From the NCBI GenBank assembly GCA_943846595.1, contig OX044355.1:868001-932000 (forward strand): 64,000 nucleotides of DNA. Direction: 5' to 3'. The DNA is from an uncultured Polaribacter sp. GTDB lineage: Bacteria > Bacteroidota > Bacteroidia > Flavobacteriales > Flavobacteriaceae. Shown here piece after piece: positions 7,943 through 15,935 of the stretch (position 1 is its first letter; each line of letters starts with the position of its first letter). The translations under genes and the position numbers were made by a program. Below the pieces are notes generated by a model. That model saw nothing but the letters and a program-made list of their open reading frames with translations, had not been told where the DNA came from and did not search any database.

Positions 7943-9127
7943 TTAGAAACTATATCCAGACCATGCAAAAACACTTGAATCTGCTCCCCCAGTTGTAGCT
8001 GCTGTTATAGATACAGTAGCGCCTCCAGAAGTAGTGTTTTTTATATCTGTGATATCTAAACCATTTGCGGTATTGGCATTTCCAGTAATTGAAATTGCAT
8101 CGGTACCGTCTCCTTTACCATCTGTTAAATCTACAAGATCAGAGTAGGTTGCACCAGCTTCTAAGCTTAAATATGCATTTGTAATTGTCGCGGTAGCACC
8201 ACGCCTCACTTTAATTCCGTCAGACATATCCACACCACTTGCATTGTTAATAATGGTGATTTTATCAATTGTAAATTGTGATTGATCGATGTCTGTTGGC
8301 GTATTACCATCTAGGTTTCCATCGGCTTCAATTCCTCTTGGATCGGAAGTTACAGCAGTATATCCGTTTTCTCTCACTCCATATAAGTTGGTACAAGTAC
8401 CTACATAACCTTGTGTAAAATCGAACATATCATCTTTTGCATTTACAACTAAAATGTTTGTAGCATTTACTGTTCCTCCAAAAAACTCAATTCCATCATC
8501 ATCCCCATTTAAAATTGCGATGTTAGAAATGACTGTTCCAGCTCCAACAGCATTTAAAGTTAAACCATTGTGTTCTGCTTCGTCATCTATTCTTGCTCCG
8601 GTATATTCAATTTTTACATAATTTAAAATTCCAGAATTGTCCTCACTAACAGCACCACCATATAAGATTGCTGCATTTACCTCAGCAGCAGAGTTGCTTT
8701 CAGAGCCTGCTTGTCTACTCAAAGGAGCTTTTCCATTTACAATGATTCCTCCCCAATCTCCAGGTTGAGGGTTTGTTGCATTCGAAGTAAATACAATTGG
8801 ATTATCAGCAGTACCATCTGCAATAATTTTACCTCCTTTTTCAACTAAAATATAAACATCTGTTCCTCCTGCCAAAGCATTAATCCTTGTTCCAGCATCT
8901 ATTGTTAAAGTTGCCCCGTCTTTTACCAAAAGTGCTCCAATTAAGTTGTGTGCAATTCCAGAAGTTAATCTTAAATCGGTGGTTAAATTTCCGGCTAAAT
9001 TTTGCGAAGTAACTTCGGTACCCGGAATTATACCTTGGTTTTCATCGTCGTTATCTAATGAACAGCTTGATAATAGAATTGCTACTGTTGCTAAGATGGA
9101 TACAGATAATTTTTTCATTTTTTTCAT
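7943..9127 (-). CDS. Lipoprotein with predicted right-handed beta-helix
   Basis: From the ATG at 9127 the product is 394 residues, with a lipoprotein signal (AILLSSC). The body has short Gly/Asn/Asp-rich repeats such as KGGKIIADGTADNPIVF and NGDDDGIEFFGGTVNATNI, typical of parallel beta-helix folds. It is probably the surface or periplasmic partner of the TonB receptor encoded 97 bp upstream on the same strand. Similar proteins are sometimes mislabelled multidrug transporter. An ATG at 9163 is possible but would put 12 residues before the lipoprotein signal. Ligand unknown. Confidence 0.75.
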   Translation of the reverse strand: MKKMKKLSVSILATVAILLSSCSLDNDDENQGIIPGTEVTSQNLAGNLTTDLRLTSGIAHNLIGALLVKDGATLTIDAGTRINALAGGTDVYILVEKGGKIIADGTADNPIVFTSNATNPQPGDWGGIIVNGKAPLSRQAGSESNSAAEVNAAILYGGAVSEDNSGILNYVKIEYTGARIDDEAEHNGLTLNAVGAGTVISNIAILNGDDDGIEFFGGTVNATNILVVNAKDDMFDFTQGYVGTCTNLYGVRENGYTAVTSDPRGIEADGNLDGNTPTDIDQSQFTIDKITIINNASGVDMSDGIKVRRGATATITNAYLSLEAGATYSDLVDLTDGKGDGTDAISITGNANTANGLDITDIKNTTSGGATVSITAATTGGADSSVFAWSGYSF

Positions 9128-9224
9128 TTTAATATTTGTTTTATTAACAGTACAAATTTGCATTGTGAATGTTTCTTTTGAGCTTCTTTTTTATTAAAGA
9201 ATCGTTACTTATTATTATGGTTTT

Positions 9225-11942
9225 TTAAAAATCGTAAGAAATCCCTAAGCTTAGATTAACACCTTTTTTATAATTACTTAATATGACACTACTTCCAGAA
9301 GCATTATCTCTACTTAGTTGAAAAGAAGGGTTTAGTAAGTTCGTTGCTTTTAAATTAAAACGATATTTTTTATTTAGATTGTAAGAAGAGACAAGATCTA
9401 AAGTGGGTATTCCTTTTTCGATGATGTTTTCAAAACCTCTTGTACCAATAGAATATACACGATCACTGAAATAGTTAAGAACTACAGTAGCTGTAAATTC
9501 GTCATTTTCATATTTTTTATTGATGGAGATATCTGCATTCATTAAAAATGGAGTTGCGCCCTCTAATTGAGAAGATTTCTGTTGAAATTGCGCAATAGAA
9601 CCGCTGTCTAAATTTACTTGAGAATTTAAGTAGGAAGCATTTAATCCTGCATTAACTTCATATTGATTTTCTACAGTATCATCACTTTTTAAAATATTTT
9701 TTCTGGCTTCTACTTCTATTCCAAGAATTGCAGCATCATCACCAACATTTAAATAGGTTAGGGTATTACCTGCACTTGAAATTTCGCTTCTTGAAATCGG
9801 ATTTAAAATATACTTGTAAAATCCAGTAATAGAAATCAATTCGCTTGAAGAAAAATAGCGTTCGTATTTTACATCTACATTATAATTGTCTGAAGGGTTT
9901 AAATCTGGATTCCCTTGACTTGCAAAGTTGATGTCTTGATATTTAAAAGGAGCTGTTTCTTTAAATTGTGGATACGTATAAGTCTGGCTTGCAGCAAAAC
10001 GTAAAATATGATCCTCATTAATACTATATTTTATACTCAAACTTGGTAAAATGTAAGCGGTATTAATGGTGGAAGGTCCATCGATAGCACTTTTACCAAT
10101 GTTGGTTGCGTACGTAACTCTTTGCTCAGATTTTTCAAATTTTAATCCACCAGAAACAAATAGGTTGTTACTAAATTGATATACAAGATTTGTAAATGCG
10201 CCACTTACCAATCTTTTCCCTCTGTAGGTAAAAGGAATAATTTCATTAGGATTCGATGCTTTTACATTTAAAGACGTTAAAGAAAAAATGTTAGTGTCTA
10301 TTGAGTTTTGATTAAAAATAGCATCAGGATTATCAATGGAAATAATGGGTCCATTTCCTGTAAACTTATGATTAAAGATAGTGGCTGCAAATAAACGCTC
10401 TGTATATCTGTAATCTACTCCAAAATCGATAGCACTTTTGTTATCTTCATCAGCATGCAATTGATAGGTTAATTTTGCTTTTGCAGCATAATCGTTTTCT
10501 TGTAATTTAGAAAAGTAACGCTCATTTGTTCCGTCAGAATTGGTGTTTGGTCTGGTTTCTCCGTTTCGAATTAAATATTCGTTCGATCTTCTATCAGGTT
10601 CATTTCCTCTTATGAAGTTTAAAGCACCTTTTGCCTCAAAATCCAATCTTTCTGTAAATTTATAGTTCCCTATTAATTGATTTACATATAGTTCGTTGTT
10701 ATTGGTTTGTTGTCTTCTTTGAAAAGACAAATCACCCTCCTGTTGCGGATCATCTAACCCTAAATAATCGCCAATCGATTGTTTATTATTATGGATGAAT
10801 AAATGATTGAAAGCGATCGAATAAATTTCCGACTTAAACTTTACATTTCCCATTAACAATTGAGAAACATTATACGTGTATTTGGAAAATTCTTGATCTC
10901 TAAAAACCAAACCACCATTTGTATTTTGTTTGATATTTCCATCTTGGTAGTTGAAGTTAGCATCCGATCCACCAACCAAAAAGAAACTTAATGTATTGTC
11001 TTTTCCTACCTCATATTTTTTACCGTATTTAAAAGAAATACTATTGTTTAGTTGAAAGTTTTGACTGTTGGGATTGAAAGAGTTTTGAAAATTATAGGAA
11101 CTAAAATCACGAATGCTGTGATTTAATTTTTGCGTTCCAAAACTATTTGCTCCATCAATAGTTAAAAATTCTTTAGCAACCGTTTGCGTGTTGATTCCAG
11201 AACCAAATCCGATACTTGCTTCTTTTCTTTTCGTTAATTCTTTAGAAACAATATTAATATTAGCGCCACCAACATCACCACCAATGTCACTAGAAAAAAC
11301 TTTATTTACACCAATATTTTTTATGATACTAGTGTCAAAAAAGTTGAGAGAAATATTTTTGTATTCTGGATCTTCGGAAGGTAATGGCAATCCATTTAGT
11401 GTTGTAGAATTGTAACGATCGCCCAAACCTCTTACAATTACATTTTTAGAGCCCTTAGAGACTCCGGCGGTTTTTGTAACGGCTCCTGCAGCATCAGAAA
11501 CTCCTTTTTTAGACAATTCTTGGGCTCCAATCGTTGTCTTTATGGAAATTGCTTTTTTCTGTTCAAAAATTAAAGCGCTTACTTTCTCTTTACTAGTAGA
11601 CGATTTTACTATCACTTCTTCTAAAGCAACACCTTCTTCTGCAGACATTAATTGGTTTATGGTAATTGTTTTACCAGGTAAAATAATGAAGGGTTTTTCA
11701 ATTGTTTTATATCCTAAAAAGCTAAAAACGATGATATAGTTTCCTGGATCTAAAGACAAGGTGTACATGCCATCAAAATCAGTTGTTGTTCCAATGGTTG
11801 TTCCTTTCAATTGAACATTTGCAAAGGGTAAAGGGGCGTTATTATACTCTTTATCTGTTAATAAACCTGTTACATTTCCTTTGTCTTGTGCATTGACTAT
11901 GAGGCTAATGAACAATGTAATAAGTAAGATCTTTTTATTCAT
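9225..11942 (-). CDS. TonB-dependent receptor with carboxypeptidase-like N-terminal domain
   Basis: From the ATG at 11942 the product is about 905 residues. It has a signal peptide (SLIVNAQ), a carboxypeptidase-regulatory-like beta-sandwich (about 20-105), a plug domain with IVRGLGDRYNSTTLNGLPLP, and a 22-strand beta-barrel ending in an aromatic residue (SLGISYDF). It imports a ligand across the outer membrane using TonB energy. The neighbouring phosphate porin and PiT genes suggest a link to phosphorus supply, but that is inference and no Pho-box pair was found upstream. It is probably co-transcribed with the beta-helix lipoprotein. Confidence 0.88.
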   Translation of the reverse strand: MNKKILLITLFISLIVNAQDKGNVTGLLTDKEYNNAPLPFANVQLKGTTIGTTTDFDGMYTLSLDPGNYIIVFSFLGYKTIEKPFIILPGKTITINQLMSAEEGVALEEVIVKSSTSKEKVSALIFEQKKAISIKTTIGAQELSKKGVSDAAGAVTKTAGVSKGSKNVIVRGLGDRYNSTTLNGLPLPSEDPEYKNISLNFFDTSIIKNIGVNKVFSSDIGGDVGGANINIVSKELTKRKEASIGFGSGINTQTVAKEFLTIDGANSFGTQKLNHSIRDFSSYNFQNSFNPNSQNFQLNNSISFKYGKKYEVGKDNTLSFFLVGGSDANFNYQDGNIKQNTNGGLVFRDQEFSKYTYNVSQLLMGNVKFKSEIYSIAFNHLFIHNNKQSIGDYLGLDDPQQEGDLSFQRRQQTNNNELYVNQLIGNYKFTERLDFEAKGALNFIRGNEPDRRSNEYLIRNGETRPNTNSDGTNERYFSKLQENDYAAKAKLTYQLHADEDNKSAIDFGVDYRYTERLFAATIFNHKFTGNGPIISIDNPDAIFNQNSIDTNIFSLTSLNVKASNPNEIIPFTYRGKRLVSGAFTNLVYQFSNNLFVSGGLKFEKSEQRVTYATNIGKSAIDGPSTINTAYILPSLSIKYSINEDHILRFAASQTYTYPQFKETAPFKYQDINFASQGNPDLNPSDNYNVDVKYERYFSSSELISITGFYKYILNPISRSEISSAGNTLTYLNVGDDAAILGIEVEARKNILKSDDTVENQYEVNAGLNASYLNSQVNLDSGSIAQFQQKSSQLEGATPFLMNADISINKKYENDEFTATVVLNYFSDRVYSIGTRGFENIIEKGIPTLDLVSSYNLNKKYRFNLKATNLLNPSFQLSRDNASGSSVILSNYKKGVNLSLGISYDF

Positions 11943-12177
11943 AATTGTTTTTATAATTATGATGCAAAATTCAGGTAGCATTGTAAAATTGATATTATTA
12001 GAAAATTATGCTTGTATTATGAAACCTTTATCTAAATGTTAAAATGTAAAAAATATTTAACTGTTTCTTTATCAGCTGATAACATTGAGTATTAAATAAA
12101 GTTTTAGTTTTATATTATTCTTTGAAGAATAAATGTCATTTTAAATTAATTAGTTTTTGTCAACTATTTTATGTGAC

Positions 12178-12208
12178 GAACTGCCTTTGGCCAAGGCAGT
12201 TTTTTTAT
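12178..12208 (+). terminator. Orphan intrinsic terminator upstream of the porin gene
   Basis: AACTGCCTT (12179-12187) pairs with AAGGCAGTT (12193-12201) and is followed by a T run. It acts on the + strand, but no + strand gene precedes it. It may end a small RNA or block read-through into the porin promoter. Confidence 0.6.
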
Positions 12209-12222
12209 TTAATAATATTTCA

Positions 12223-12256
12223 TTAACATTATCTTAACATAACTATCAGTTCTTCG
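12223..12256 (+). promoter_or_regulatory. Pho-box-like direct repeat and porin promoter
   Basis: TTAACAT occurs at 12223-12229 and again at 12234-12240, exactly 11 bp apart (7-bp repeat, 4-bp spacer), the layout of PhoB/PhoP sites (the Bacillus PhoP half-site is TTAACA). A -7-like GTTCTTCG followed by CAGC lies 8 bp further on (12249-12256). Regulation by phosphate starvation is inferred. Confidence 0.6.
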
Positions 12257-12277
12257 CAGCGACAAAAACTAATAATT

Positions 12278-13480
12278 ATGATTAATAAGATTTTTCTTTC
12301 AGTACTCTGTGTTCTTTTTATTTCTTTAAGTATCAATGCACAAGAAACAAATGCACCAAAATTTGGAAAAGGACTTTTTAACCTGAAAGGGAAAGACAGT
12401 ACTTGGACGATGAAAGTTGGGATGCGTTTTCAAACCTTAGCATCTTCTGGTTGGGATGTTAATGGGGGCCTAAATAATCCGTCTGCTTCAATGTTAATTA
12501 GAAGGTCTCGATTAAAATTTGACGGTTTTGCGTATTCACCAAAATTAAAATATAAATTAGAGTTAGGATTATCTAACAGAGATATGTCAGGAGCTTCAGC
12601 ATTTACGAGTAATTCACCTAGATATATCTTAGATGCAGTATTGAAATGGAATTTTTCAGGAAATTTTGTTTTATGGGCGGGTCAAACAAAGTTAGCCGGA
12701 AACAGAGAACGTGTGGTTTCTTCAGGAGATTTACAAATGGTAGATCGATCTTTATTAAACAGTCGTTTTAATATTGACCGTGATATTGGTTTACAATTAA
12801 GACATCATTTTAATCTTACAGATACTTTTATTGTAAAAGAAGTGTTTTCTATCTCGCAAGGTGAGGGTCGAAATGTGACTACTGGAAATCTAGGAGGACA
12901 CCAATATACTTCTAGATTAGAAATATTACCTTTTGGAAATTTTGCAAGTAAAGGAGACTACAGAGGAAGCGATTTAAAGTTTGAAACATCTCCAAAATTA
13001 GCGATTGGTGTTACTTATGACTTTAACAACAACGCAGTAAAAAATCGAAGTAATCAAGGATCTTACATGATCAATGATACTGGTTTTTACGAAACAAATA
13101 TTTCCACACTGTTTGTAGATGCGATATACAAACACAAAGGATTTTCTTTGATGGCCGAATATGCCAATAGAGATGCAGCAGATCCGTATGCAAAAAATTC
13201 TGATGGGAGTTTAACAGGTGCAGAAGTTCAGGTAGGAAATGGAATAAATGTACAATCGGGTTATTTACTTTCAAAAACAGTAGAGCTTTCTACACGTTAT
13301 ACAAACATTGCTTTAAACAAATCGATCACTGGAAAAGGTTCAGAGAATCAATACACCTTAGGTTTGTCTAAATATGTTGCTGGGCATAAATTAAAGGTCC
13401 AAACAGATCTAAGCTATACAGATATTGGATTTAAAACAAACCAGTTGTTGTATAGAGTGCAAGTAGACATTCACTTTTAA
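12278..13480 (+). CDS. OprO/OprP-type phosphate-selective porin
   Basis: The 400-residue protein has a signal peptide (SLSINAQ) and a beta-barrel with motifs of the phosphate-selective porin O/P family (MLIRRSRLKFDGFAYSPK, WAGQTKLAGNRERVVSS, LLNSRFNIDRDIGLQLRHHF), ending in an aromatic residue (VDIHF). It would let phosphate or other anions across the outer membrane. A Pho-box-like element precedes it and a PiT phosphate transporter follows 90 bp downstream, which together support a phosphate role. Confidence 0.9.
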   Translation: MINKIFLSVLCVLFISLSINAQETNAPKFGKGLFNLKGKDSTWTMKVGMRFQTLASSGWDVNGGLNNPSASMLIRRSRLKFDGFAYSPKLKYKLELGLSNRDMSGASAFTSNSPRYILDAVLKWNFSGNFVLWAGQTKLAGNRERVVSSGDLQMVDRSLLNSRFNIDRDIGLQLRHHFNLTDTFIVKEVFSISQGEGRNVTTGNLGGHQYTSRLEILPFGNFASKGDYRGSDLKFETSPKLAIGVTYDFNNNAVKNRSNQGSYMINDTGFYETNISTLFVDAIYKHKGFSLMAEYANRDAADPYAKNSDGSLTGAEVQVGNGINVQSGYLLSKTVELSTRYTNIALNKSITGKGSENQYTLGLSKYVAGHKLKVQTDLSYTDIGFKTNQLLYRVQVDIHF

Positions 13481-13491
13481 GCACGAAAAAC

Positions 13492-13520
13492 ATAACACAA
13501 ACCTAACATAGGGGACTTTG
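13492..13520 (+). promoter_or_regulatory. Second Pho-box-like element, upstream of the PiT gene
   Basis: ATAACAC (13492-13498) and CTAACAT (13503-13509) repeat with an 11-bp period, a degenerate version of the element before the porin. GGACTTTG at 13513-13520 is a 6/8 match to the -7 box. Spacing to the -7 box differs from the porin case, so confidence is lower. Confidence 0.45.
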
Positions 13521-13570
13521 TAAGTCTTTAATTTTACCAAATAGAAATTAAACAATTAAAATAAATAAAA

Positions 13571-15823
13571 ATGGGAGATCCATATATCTTAATGTTAGTC
13601 GCTTTAGCTATTTTAGCGGTTGTCGACTTAGTTGTCGGGGTAAGTAATGATGCTGTTAATTTTTTAAATTCAGCGATTGGTTCAAAAGCAATATCTGTTA
13701 GAAACATCATGATCATTGCCAGTTTGGGGGTGTTCTTCGGAGCGATTACTTCAAGTGGTATGATGGAAGTAGCACGGAAAGGAATTTTTAATCCAAACAT
13801 GTTTATGTTTCAAGACATTATGTTCATTTTTATGGCCGTAATGATTACCGATATTTTACTGTTAGATATTTTTAATTCCTTAGGAATGCCCACATCGACA
13901 ACAGTTTCAATTGTATTTGAATTACTGGGTGCTGCGGTTGCAATTTCATTATTGAAAATTTCTGCAAATGATAGTCAATCTATGGATGCAATATGGGAGT
14001 ATATCAATCATGAAACCGCCATCAAAATTATTTCAGGTATTCTTCTCTCCGTTGTTGTTGCTTTTTCAGTGGGTGCAATCGTTCAATTTGTTTCTCGATT
14101 GATCTATTCTTTTAATTTTGAAAAAAGAGCCACATACATCAACGCGTTGTTTGGTGGTTTTGCCATTACTGCAATTACGTATTTTATTATCATAAAAGGA
14201 ATGAAAGGAACGCCTTTTTATAAAGATATTAAATTTTTAATAGAAGGAAATACGCTCTCCATTATTGCAGGGAGTTTTGTAATATGGTCTTTAATATCTC
14301 AAGTCTTAATTCAAATTTTTAAAATAAATATATTAAAGCTAATTATTGGTGTTGGAACATTCTCTTTAGCAATGGCATTCTCTGGAAATGACTTGGTGAA
14401 CTTCGTAGGAGTTCCGATTGCTGCTTGGAATTCTTACCAAGCGTGGGAAGTTTCTGGTGTTGCAGCAGACGCTTTTTCTATGGGAGTATTGGCAAAGAAA
14501 GTACCATCTAACATTTGGTTATTGCTAATTGCTGGAGGAATTATGGTCGTTACTTTGTGGACCTCCAGTAAGGCACAGAATGTAATTAAAACCGGTATTG
14601 ATTTGTCAAGACAGGGTGAGGGGCATGAAAAATTTCAACCCAACCCATTATCAAGAGTGGTGGTAAGGTTTGCGATGACAATCAACAAAGGAATTAGCTA
14701 TATCGTTCCTCAAAAAACATTGGCATTTGTAGATGCTAAGTTTCAGAAACCTGTCATCGAATTGCCAAAAGATAAAACCTATGAATTGCCAGCATTCGAT
14801 TTAGTAAGAGCTGCTGTTAATTTAATTGTAGCAGGGATTCTCATTTCAATCGCTACCTCAATGAAATTGCCGTTATCTACCACTTATGTAACTTTTATGG
14901 TGGCTATGGGTACTTCTTTAGCCGATAGAGCTTGGGGTAGAGAAAGCGCCGTATATAGAGTTGCAGGGGTAATCAATGTAATTGGGGGTTGGTTTTTAAC
15001 AGCAATAACCGCTTTTTTAGCCGCCGCAATCGTTGCCTATTTAATTAGTTTTGACATGTTGATGATTCCTGTTTTATTAGCAGTAGTAGCGCTATTAATT
15101 GGAAGAAATACCTTAATTCACAAAAGAAAAAAGAAGGAAGTAAAAAAACAAGTATATATTGAAAGATCGGAGTTGATTACCATTAATGGAGTAATAGAAG
15201 AAAGTGCGGATCATATTTCTGAAGTAGCTGCTCGGGTTAATAAACTATACACAAATGTTGTAGACGATTTAGCCAAACACGATTTAAACAAATTGCGTAA
15301 AACCGACAAGCACGTTGGGAAGTTGAATGACGAAATTGATGACTTAAAAGACGGTGTCTTCTATTTCATTAAATCATTAGATGAAACTTCTGTTCAGGCG
15401 AGTAGATTTTACATCATGGTCTTAGGGTATTTACAAGACGTAGCACAATCGATTAGTTATATTTCTCGAGCGAGTTACAAGCACGTAAATAACAATCACA
15501 AAAATTTAAAAAAGCCACAGTTAAAAGATTTAAAAGAAATAGACAATGAGTTAACGGTACTATTAAATAAAGTAAGCGATGTGTTTGCCAATAGAACTTT
15601 TGACGATTTAGATGCTGTTTTAACTCAAAAGCAAGCTTTATTAAATGATGTATCTACTTCAATTGAAAACCAAGTAGCCCGAATCAGAACTGATGAAACC
15701 AGTCCTAAGAATACCACCTTGTATTTTAGTGTTTTATTAGAAACCAAGGATTTAATTGCTGCTTTAATGAGTTTATTACAAACCTATGAAGAGTTTCATT
15801 TAAGTACAAAAGAAGTAAAATAA
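13571..15823 (+). CDS. PiT-family inorganic phosphate transporter fused to a PhoU/DUF47-like domain
   Basis: The 750-residue fusion has a PHO4-type permease (about residues 1-510) with both inverted signature repeats: GVSNDAVNFLNSAIGSKA near the start, and SGNDLVNFVGVPIAAWNSY plus LPLSTTYVTFMVAMGTS later. A helical cytoplasmic domain (about 540-745) resembles DUF47/PhoU proteins. PiT carriers bring phosphate across the inner membrane by cation symport; the PhoU-like domain probably regulates it. Fused forms are usual in Bacteroidota, whereas many other bacteria encode the two parts separately. Confidence 0.93.
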   Translation: MGDPYILMLVALAILAVVDLVVGVSNDAVNFLNSAIGSKAISVRNIMIIASLGVFFGAITSSGMMEVARKGIFNPNMFMFQDIMFIFMAVMITDILLLDIFNSLGMPTSTTVSIVFELLGAAVAISLLKISANDSQSMDAIWEYINHETAIKIISGILLSVVVAFSVGAIVQFVSRLIYSFNFEKRATYINALFGGFAITAITYFIIIKGMKGTPFYKDIKFLIEGNTLSIIAGSFVIWSLISQVLIQIFKINILKLIIGVGTFSLAMAFSGNDLVNFVGVPIAAWNSYQAWEVSGVAADAFSMGVLAKKVPSNIWLLLIAGGIMVVTLWTSSKAQNVIKTGIDLSRQGEGHEKFQPNPLSRVVVRFAMTINKGISYIVPQKTLAFVDAKFQKPVIELPKDKTYELPAFDLVRAAVNLIVAGILISIATSMKLPLSTTYVTFMVAMGTSLADRAWGRESAVYRVAGVINVIGGWFLTAITAFLAAAIVAYLISFDMLMIPVLLAVVALLIGRNTLIHKRKKKEVKKQVYIERSELITINGVIEESADHISEVAARVNKLYTNVVDDLAKHDLNKLRKTDKHVGKLNDEIDDLKDGVFYFIKSLDETSVQASRFYIMVLGYLQDVAQSISYISRASYKHVNNNHKNLKKPQLKDLKEIDNELTVLLNKVSDVFANRTFDDLDAVLTQKQALLNDVSTSIENQVARIRTDETSPKNTTLYFSVLLETKDLIAALMSLLQTYEEFHLSTKEVK

Positions 15824-15846
15824 AGAAAGAATCAGTTCTTTTAAAA

Positions 15847-15880
15847 TAGAAAAACCCGAGCAAATGCTCGGGTTTTTCTA
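15847..15880. terminator. Bidirectional terminator, perfect 15-bp arms
   Basis: TAGAAAAACCCGAGC pairs with GCTCGGGTTTTTCTA around an AAAT loop. It serves the PiT gene and the convergent helicase gene. Confidence 0.92.
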
Positions 15881-15935
15881 TTTCTAATGGATACCCATGG
15901 ATCAATAAAAATGGTAGTTTAGCCCAACCATGCTC

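Larger units (their letters stand above)
12149..12273. repeat. 13-bp inverted repeat flanking the porin leader
   Basis: ATTAGTTTTTGTC at 12149-12161 is the exact reverse complement of GACAAAAACTAAT at 12261-12273. The right arm ends 4 bp before the porin ATG, and an orphan terminator plus a Pho-box-like element lie between the arms. Confidence 0.55.

Noticed and set aside
11943..12060. Pho-box upstream of the TonB receptor
   Set aside because: Only one ATGTTAA half-site is present; the nearest similar motif is 8 bp away instead of 11.
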